DNA of 55,873 nucleotides from the NCBI GenBank assembly GCA_964370965.1, contig CAYJLW010000019.1:1-55873 (forward strand), given 5' to 3'. The position numbers and the translations under genes are program-made. The notes below the pieces were generated by a model that did no database searches, had not been told where the DNA came from, and saw only the letters and a list, made by a program, of their open reading frames with translations. This document shows, one piece after another, positions 50,322-55,873 of this stretch. The stretch is from CAYJLW01 sp964370965. Its GTDB lineage: Bacteria > Actinomycetota > Acidimicrobiia > UBA2766. Numbering within the stretch: the stretch's first letter is position 1; the number at the start of each line of letters is the position of its first letter.

Positions 50322-51283
50322 TGGCGACGCGGTCGCCGCACTCGGCCACGGGGACGGGCGCCAGCGCCACCGTCGTCATGTCCCAGCGGGTCCGCCCGGG
50401 CCGGGAGGACGACTACGTCGCCTGGCAGGAGAAGATGGACGGGGCCGCCCGGCGCTTCCCGGGTTTCAAGGGCACCGAGGTCGTGCCCCCGGTGGCGGGG
50501 GCGCAGGCGGAGTGGGTCGTCGTCTTCCGCTTCGACACCTCGGAGCATCTCCGCGCCTGGTCGGACTCCCCGGAGCGCGCCGGCCTGCTCGCGGAGGGCA
50601 GGCCCCTTTTCGCCGGCCCGGCCGCGCAGCAGGTTCTCGCCGGCGAGCAGGCGACGAAGCCCGTCACGGCGGTCATCTCGCACCGGGTGAGTCCGGACGA
50701 GGAGGCCGAGTTCCTGGAGTACCAGAACCGCCTGGAGGAGGCGGAGAGAGCCTTCCCCGGATACCAGGGGACCGAGGTGTTCCGTCCCGTCGCCGGTGTC
50801 CAGGAGGACTGGACGGTTCTGTTTCGCTTCGACTCCAAGGAGCATCTCGACGTCTGGATGTGCTCCGAGGAGCGCCGGCGCCTGCTCGAGGACGCCCCGG
50901 GTTTCGAGGACTACGACGTGCGCACCGTGGGCAACGCCTTCGGGAGTTGGTTCCCGCTCTCGGACGCCTCGCAGGCGCCGCCGGCACCGAACTGGAAGCA
51001 GGCGATGACGGTGCTCCTCGCTCTCTACCCCACGGTGATGATCCTGTACTACACGCTCGGCGCCTGGCTCGACGACGCCCGCCTCCCGCTCTGGCTGGCG
51101 ATGTTCGTGTCCAACGTGGCGAGCGTGGCTGCGCTCACCTGGCTGCTCATGCCGGGCGTCACGCGGGCGCTGCGGTTCTGGCTGCAACCCGCAGCGTCCT
51201 CGCAGCGGCGCCAGGCGTTCGGCGTCGCCGCGGTCCTGGCGGGCTATGCGATCTCGCTCCTGGTCTTCGCTCTCGTCCGCTAG
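50321..51283 (+). CDS. Tandem ABM-domain membrane protein
   Basis: 320 residues. Two copies of the antibiotic-biosynthesis-monooxygenase (ABM) ferredoxin-like fold: residues 17-105 (VMSQRVRPGREDDYVAWQE, FPGFKGTEVVPPVAG, WVVVFRFDTSEHLRAWS) and 112-200 (VISHRVSPDEEAEFLEYQN, FPGYQGTEVFRPVAG, WTVLFRFDSKEHLDVWM). Three membrane helices follow (about 228-250, 258-280, 300-320). The domain pair should form the dimer that single ABM proteins make. ABM proteins act on quinones or heme without cofactor; the actual substrate is unknown. ATG overlaps the guaD stop by one base. Confidence 0.8.
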   Translation: MATRSPHSATGTGASATVVMSQRVRPGREDDYVAWQEKMDGAARRFPGFKGTEVVPPVAGAQAEWVVVFRFDTSEHLRAWSDSPERAGLLAEGRPLFAGPAAQQVLAGEQATKPVTAVISHRVSPDEEAEFLEYQNRLEEAERAFPGYQGTEVFRPVAGVQEDWTVLFRFDSKEHLDVWMCSEERRRLLEDAPGFEDYDVRTVGNAFGSWFPLSDASQAPPAPNWKQAMTVLLALYPTVMILYYTLGAWLDDARLPLWLAMFVSNVASVAALTWLLMPGVTRALRFWLQPAASSQRRQAFGVAAVLAGYAISLLVFALVR

Positions 51284-51346
51284 CTAGGAGCCAGGCGCGC
51301 CCGGATCGGCTTGCAGCGAGGGGCCGCCGTGGGCCATCGTCGCCCC

Positions 51347-52289
51347 ATGCCTTTGCCCGCCGCCGCGGTTCGCCGGTTCCTGGAACTGCCTGCTACGCGT
51401 CATCGCCACGACGCGGACACGGCGGCCTCCCTGAACTGGCGGGAGGCCGGCGACGTCGCCCTCCCGGCGGGCTTGGATCTGCAATGGCTGGGGACGGCGG
51501 GCTTCCGGATGACCTACGAGGGTCACACGCTGCTCGTCGATCCCTACGCGACGCGAGCGTCGATGTCCCGGGTCTTCCGCCGCCGCCGACTGGTCTCCGA
51601 CGGCTATCTCGTGGCGCGACACGTTCCTCGGGCCGATGCCATCCTCGTGGGCCACACGCACTTCGACCACGCCCTCGACGTCCCCGCTGTCGCCGCGCGA
51701 GACGGCTGCCCCGTGTACGGCTCTTCCTCGCTAGTCCGGCTCATGGGCCTCCACGGGCAGAAGGGGCCTCGCCGTGGGCGTGCAGCCCCACCGGGTCTAC
51801 GAGATCGGCCCCTTCGAGGTCACATTCGTTCCCAGCGCGCACTCCAAGCTGCTCGCCGGCGTCGCCGTCCCCTTTGGAGGGGAGCTCACCTGTGACAGCG
51901 TTGAGGGGCTGAATGGGGCAGCGTTCCGCTGCGGGCAGGTGTGGGGGATCCACGTCGCCGTGGCGGGGGTGACCTTCTACCACCAGGGGTCGGCGGACCT
52001 GATCGACGCCGAAGTCCGCCACCACGATGTCGACATCTGTCTCGTCGGGATCGCTGGGCGTGCCTTCAGCCGCGACTTCGTGGCCCGCATCCTCCGGCTT
52101 CTCTCACCCCGAGTTGTCGTACCCCACCACTACGACGACTTCTTCTGCGGCTACGACGACCCGATGGGCTCCTCCTTCAACGTCAACCTTGCCCGCTTCC
52201 CAGAGGAGGTGGCGGCGGTGTCCGGGGACTTCGAGGTGCGCACCCTCGACCTCCTCCAGGCGGTCTCGGGTCCCCGCGGGCGCGTCTGA
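51347..52289 (+). pseudogene. Metallo-beta-lactamase-fold hydrolase, frameshifted
   Basis: The first part (ATG 51347) reads LQWLGTAGFRMTYEGHTLLVDPY and ILVGHTHFDHALDVP, the UPF0173-like metal site HxHxDH. Near 51763 an extra G in AAGGGGCC moves the frame; the second part continues as GVQPHRVYEIGPFEVTFVPSAHSK, VTFYHQGSADLIDA and VVVPHHYDDFF and ends at 52289. Restoring the frame gives about 313 residues, the normal size for the family. All metal ligands are present across the two parts, so this may be a sequencing error as well as a real mutation. Confidence 0.75.
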
Positions 52290-52716
52290 CGCCGCATGCG
52301 GCGCTGATCGCGCCCAGCAGGGCTGTGCAGGCGGAGGTCGATCGAGTCCCGCCCGATGTCCGGCCCCAGATGTCCGGCCCGGGCTTTCGCCGGCGGCCCC
52401 GGCCCCGGTTCTCAGCCGGCGGGAGGCAGGGGGGCAGTAACGGGCTCGTTGCCAGCGGCGAGATCTGCGTCGAGATCCCGGCTGCGGGCGGCGAGGCGGC
52501 GGTCGCGGATCGCGGCCGAAGTCGCCGAGCACACCTATGCCCTCCCGGGCGTCTACCCCGTGCGGGTGATCGACTACCTCTCCGGACTGCCGGACGTCTC
52601 CATGCCCTTGGGCATGTACAACGCCAAGGAGACCATGCTCTGGATCTCGAGGGAGGGGCCGTGACCGGGTTCATGGCCCGGAGGGCCGAGGACTCCGTAT
52701 GGGCGCATGCACGTGA
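52290..52716. other. Region without a supported gene
   Basis: An open frame at 52356-52664 (+) has a Pro/Arg-rich start and no ribosome site, but its last 50 codons (IAAEVAEHTYALPGVYPVRV and MYNAKETMLWIS) look like real protein. They may be the end of a decayed gene that I cannot name. No RNA gene, hairpin or repeat of note was seen. Confidence 0.3.
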
Positions 52717-52914
52717 TCAGCGGCGCGGCCAGGTTGTGGAGCCGCCGAAGGCACATAGGCGGGCACGCACGGCCTCCTCGCACAACGCGCCCTCGACTTC
52801 GGCGAGGTAGGCGGACTCGGCGCTGTAGCCGAGTGCCGCGGCGGCCGCGTAGTCGCGAGACAGATCGGTGTCGAACAGCGCGGGATCGTCCGTGTTGACC
52901 GAACACGCTACGCC
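52717..52914 (-). pseudogene. Adenosine deaminase C-terminal remnant
   Basis: About 65 codons on the minus strand: VNTDDPALFDTDLSRDYAAA, ALGYSAESAYLAEVEGALCEEA and a stop at 52717-52719. NTDDP is the final metal/active-site motif of adenosine deaminases, followed by the usual helices. An in-frame stop just upstream and the lack of the other 270 residues show that it is a fragment. It lies 3 kb from the intact guanine deaminase gene, so purine salvage genes may once have been grouped here. Confidence 0.6.
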
Positions 52915-52991
52915 GGCGGGACTGGCGGGCGGCCCCCTGCGCCGCTCTACCGTCTGGGCGAGAGATCGGATCGCCCGACGCGGGAGCGGCA

Positions 52992-53777
52992 GTGGATTTC
53001 GAGACGATGATGGCCCTGGAGCCCCACGGGCCCGACACGTTCGTCGGGGTGGGGCCCGAGTACCCGTGGGGCGGGCTCTACGGCGGCCAGATCGTGGCGC
53101 AGGGGCTGCGGGCGGCGGCGGCCACCGTTGCGGACGGATTCCAGGTGCACTCCCTGCACGCCTACTTCATCCGTCGAGGCGACGCCACCCAGCCGATCCG
53201 CTTCGAGGTCGACCGGGTCCGCAACGGCCGCGCGTTCTGCACGCGCAGCGTCGTGGTGCGCCAGCCGGTGGGGGCGATCCTGAACATGTCCGCGTCGTTC
53301 CAGGTCGACGAGGCGGGCCCGGACGCCCAGACCGAGGCGATCGGGGATGTCCCCGCCGCGGACACTCTGCCCGAGACGGGGTGGAGCCCGCTCCTGGCTC
53401 GCCGCTTCGTCGACCGGGGCGGGGAGCCCGGCCGGGCGACAGGGTGGATGCGCATGGCCGAGCCGGTGGGCGAGGACCCGGCCTTGCACGCCTGCGCCCT
53501 GGCGTTCCTCTCCGACGACATCCCCACGGACGCGGTCGTCGCGCAGCATCCCGAGAGGCCCCCCAAGGGGAGCGGGGACTGGCCGTTCTGGGCGGCCAGC
53601 CTCGACCACGCCATCTGGTTCCACCGGCCCTTCGCCGCCGACGAATGGCACCTGCACGACTTCACGTGCCACGGCCTCATCAGTTCCCGTGGTCTGGCCG
53701 TGGGCCACATCCTCACGCCCGACGGTCGCCACGTCGCGACCGTCGCCCAGGAGGTCCTGCTCCGCCCGCGCCGCTGA
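52992..53777 (+). CDS. Acyl-CoA thioesterase II (TesB-like)
   Basis: 261 residues with two hotdog domains. RLYGGQ-type segment WGGLYGGQIVAQGLRAA, HSLHAYFIRRGDATQPI (family H-x-Y-F), the strand RNGRAFCTRSVVVRQ, and in the second half DHAIWFHRPFAADEWHLHDF and SSRGLAVGHILTPDGRHVATVAQE, which carries the Asp/Thr/Gln catalytic set of TesB. It hydrolyses acyl-CoA to fatty acid and CoA. GTG start. PEP carboxykinase follows 200 bases later. Confidence 0.9.
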   Translation: MDFETMMALEPHGPDTFVGVGPEYPWGGLYGGQIVAQGLRAAAATVADGFQVHSLHAYFIRRGDATQPIRFEVDRVRNGRAFCTRSVVVRQPVGAILNMSASFQVDEAGPDAQTEAIGDVPAADTLPETGWSPLLARRFVDRGGEPGRATGWMRMAEPVGEDPALHACALAFLSDDIPTDAVVAQHPERPPKGSGDWPFWAASLDHAIWFHRPFAADEWHLHDFTCHGLISSRGLAVGHILTPDGRHVATVAQEVLLRPRR

Positions 53778-53977
53778 AGTGGTCGGACGGGGAGTCCCTT
53801 CCTCTCTTGACACCTCGGCGCCGCCCCTGGGGACGGCGACGCCCCCTGGAGCCGCCGTCCGCTCAGGTCAGCGGGTGGTACGGTCGGTCGCGCGGGCGGC
53901 CCGGGTCCCCGTTTGGCTGCCACGGCGGTCGTCTGGGAGCCTTGCCGGCCCAGCTGATCCGCGGCGAAGGAGCGAGG

Positions 53978-55774
53978 ATGACCACTCCCACGACCAACAG
54001 CAAGCTGCTGGAGTGGGTGGACGAGTGGGCGCGCGTCCTGGAGCCTGAGGCCGTCGTCTGGTGCGACGGCTCCGAAGAGGAGCACGAGGGGCTCTGCGGC
54101 CTGCTCGTGGAAGGGGGCACGTTCCGGGCCCTGAGCCCGGAGATCCGTCCGCACAGCTTCTGGGCGTGCTCGGATCCCGGTGACGTCGCCCGGGTAGAGG
54201 ACCGCACGTTCATCTGCTCCGAGCGCGAGGTCGATGCCGGCCCCACGAACAACTGGCGGGCTCCGGCCGAGATGCGCGCCGAGCTCCGGGGCCTGTACGC
54301 GGGGGCGATGCGGGGTCGCACGATGTACGTGGTGCCCTTCTCGATGGGGCCCCTCGGGAGCCACATCGCCCACATCGGCGTGCAGCTCACCGACTCCCCG
54401 TACGTGGCGGCGAGCATGCGGATCATGACCCGGATGGGCCGGGCCGTCCTGGACACGCTGGGCGACGGCAACTTTGTGCGCTGCGTGCACTCCCTGGGTG
54501 CCCCGCTCGCCCCCGGCGAGGCCGACGTGCCCTGGCCCTGCAACCCCGAGCGCAAGTACATCGTGCACTACCCGGAGTCCCGGGAGATCTGGTCCTACGG
54601 CTCGGGCTACGGGGGCAACGCCCTCCTCGGCAAGAAGTGCTTCGCCCTTCGTATCGCCTCCGTGATGGCTCGGGACGAGGGCTGGCTCGCCGAGCACATG
54701 CTCATCCTCGGCGTCACCCCGCCCGGGGGTGAGAAGCGCTACGTCGCCGCCGCGTTCCCGTCGGCATGCGGCAAGACGAACATGGCGATGATGGTCCCCA
54801 CCCTGGCTGGCTGGAAGGTCGAGACCGTGGGCGACGACATCGCCTGGATGAAGTTCGGCCCCGACGGCCGTCTGTACGCCATCAACCCGGAGGCCGGGTT
54901 CTTCGGGGTGGCTCCGGGCACGTCCGAGGACACGAACCCCACCGCCCTAGCCACTCTCCACGCCAACTGCGTTTTCACGAACACCGCGTACACCGACGAG
55001 GGCGACATCTGGTGGGAGGGCATCGGTCACGGCCCTCCCGATCATCTCGTCGACTGGCGGGGGCAGGACTGGACACCGGGCTCGGGCACGACCGCGGCGC
55101 ACCCGAACGCCCGTTTCACCGTGCCCGCCTCACAGTGCCCCACGATCGACCCCCGCTGGGAGGACCCCGCCGGCGTTCCCATCTCGGCGATCCTCTTCGG
55201 CGGCCGCCGCGAGTCCACGATCCCGCTGGCGATCGAGTCCCGCTCCTGGGAGCACGGGGTGTTCCTGGGCTCGATCGTGTCCTCGGAGACCACTGCCGCC
55301 CAGGCGGGCGCTGTGGGTGTGGTGCGCCGGGACCCGTTCGCGATGCTGCCGTTCTGCGGGTACAACATGGGCGACTACTTCGCCCACTGGCTCGCGGTCG
55401 GGGCGGGTGCCGAGCGGGCGAAGCTGCCGCGCATCTTCTACGTGAACTGGTTCCGCAAGGACGCCGAGGGCCGGTTCCTGTGGCCGGGCTACGGCGACAA
55501 CAGCCGCGTGCTGAAGTGGGTCCTGGAGCGTTGCGCCGGTGAGGGCGGGGCCGTGGACACACCCATCGGCCTCGTCCCCGCGCCCGGCACCCTCGACACC
55601 ACCGACCTCGGCCTCACGGGACCCCAGATCGAGGATCTCCTCGCCGTGGACGCCGACGACTGGCGCCGGGAGCTTCCTCTCATCGAGGAGCACTACGCGA
55701 AGTTCGCCGAACACCTCCCCGGGGCGTTGCGCGACGAGCTCGACGAGCTCGAGAAGCGCCTCGCCCAGACCTGA
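53978..55774 (+). CDS. pckG: Phosphoenolpyruvate carboxykinase (GTP)
   Basis: 598 residues, the normal length of the GTP-dependent enzyme. Hallmarks in order: YVVPFSMGPLGSHIAHIGVQLTDS, NPERKYIVHYPESREIWSYGSGYGGNALLGKK, the P-loop PSACGKTNMAMM with the hyper-reactive Cys, VGDDIAWMKF (Mn/Mg site), NPEAGFFGVAPGT, FGGRR and NWFRKD. It decarboxylates and phosphorylates oxaloacetate to PEP (gluconeogenesis). ATG has GGAG at good distance. No terminator is evident in the last 99 bases of the window (55775-55873), which contain no other gene. Confidence 0.95.
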   Translation: MTTPTTNSKLLEWVDEWARVLEPEAVVWCDGSEEEHEGLCGLLVEGGTFRALSPEIRPHSFWACSDPGDVARVEDRTFICSEREVDAGPTNNWRAPAEMRAELRGLYAGAMRGRTMYVVPFSMGPLGSHIAHIGVQLTDSPYVAASMRIMTRMGRAVLDTLGDGNFVRCVHSLGAPLAPGEADVPWPCNPERKYIVHYPESREIWSYGSGYGGNALLGKKCFALRIASVMARDEGWLAEHMLILGVTPPGGEKRYVAAAFPSACGKTNMAMMVPTLAGWKVETVGDDIAWMKFGPDGRLYAINPEAGFFGVAPGTSEDTNPTALATLHANCVFTNTAYTDEGDIWWEGIGHGPPDHLVDWRGQDWTPGSGTTAAHPNARFTVPASQCPTIDPRWEDPAGVPISAILFGGRRESTIPLAIESRSWEHGVFLGSIVSSETTAAQAGAVGVVRRDPFAMLPFCGYNMGDYFAHWLAVGAGAERAKLPRIFYVNWFRKDAEGRFLWPGYGDNSRVLKWVLERCAGEGGAVDTPIGLVPAPGTLDTTDLGLTGPQIEDLLAVDADDWRRELPLIEEHYAKFAEHLPGALRDELDELEKRLAQT

Positions 55775-55873
55775 GCCCACTCGCCCCGGTCCCCCCACTC
55801 GTTCTGGGGAGCCAGGCGCCGGATATGGGCCTGTTGCAGATTGGGTGCTCGCGATTTCGCTTGTGATCGTCGA

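Overview
The window is very G+C-rich, uses GTG and TTG starts freely, and codes densely on both strands. Its gene content fits a high-GC member of the Actinomycetota: a GTP-type PEP carboxykinase with a PSACGKTN P-loop, PknB-like receptor proteins, an F420/FMN split-barrel protein, OmpR/HK pairs, FUSC, DUF998 and DUF4062 proteins. I cannot fix the genus; an Acidimicrobiia-like or other uncultured lineage is my guess. A run of 10 N (42819-42828) next to 50 C residues, and a second 90-base G/C-only tract (36295-36384), mark this as a draft or metagenome contig with damaged spots.

Layout. 1-9020: ordinary metabolic genes (TetR fragment, secreted DUF4185 protein, MOSC, VOC, GH29 fucosidase, methyltransferase, nitroreductase, C-N hydrolase, DUF998). 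9070-14070: an accessory island with three small toxin-antitoxin-type modules (CopG/RHH with a broken doc toxin; CcdA-type antitoxin with a PemK/MazF toxin; RHH-DUF433 with DUF5615), a nuclease-helicase DUF2075 protein, and eroded remnants of a PIN toxin and a methyltransferase. 14072-19040: a large DUF4062-NTPase-TPR protein and an FUSC transporter-like protein. 19090-23258: three genes on the minus strand (a 588-aa protein I do not recognise, a Gfo/Idh oxidoreductase and a split-barrel FMN/F420 protein). 23386-27304: an SbcD/SbcC-like nuclease and ATPase pair, convergent with a YceI protein.

28600-34090 is a second scrambled region: a duplicated and truncated SDR gene abutting an IS630-like transposase remnant, a MazEF-type pair, two SDR genes, and duplicated gene tails on both sides of a Gfo/Idh gene, with an aminoglycoside-phosphotransferase-like gene reduced to its N-terminus. 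34205-40439 holds a GH3 glucosidase and a TetR-controlled pair of phytoene-desaturase-like FAD enzymes. 40526-44933 carries a two-component system, a small acidic exported protein, ApbE and a heme-type membrane protein. 45155-48633 is a divergent pair of membrane pseudokinases. 48957-55774 holds guanine deaminase, a tandem ABM-domain membrane protein, a frameshifted metallo-beta-lactamase-fold gene, an adenosine deaminase remnant, TesB thioesterase and PEP carboxykinase.

The most unusual signals are: (1) a dispersed family of nested palindromes (arms AACTGGGCGCG / CGCGCCCAGTT) that occurs only between genes, at four loci and in at least five copies; (2) promoter-operator signals at several toxin-antitoxin or TetR-controlled genes in which the predicted -10 box sits 6-7 nt before the ATG, suggesting leaderless transcripts; (3) two adjacent divergent receptor kinases that have both lost catalytic residues; (4) a PD-(D/E)XK-DUF2075 protein and a DUF4062-STAND protein near toxin-antitoxin genes, which are candidate defence genes.
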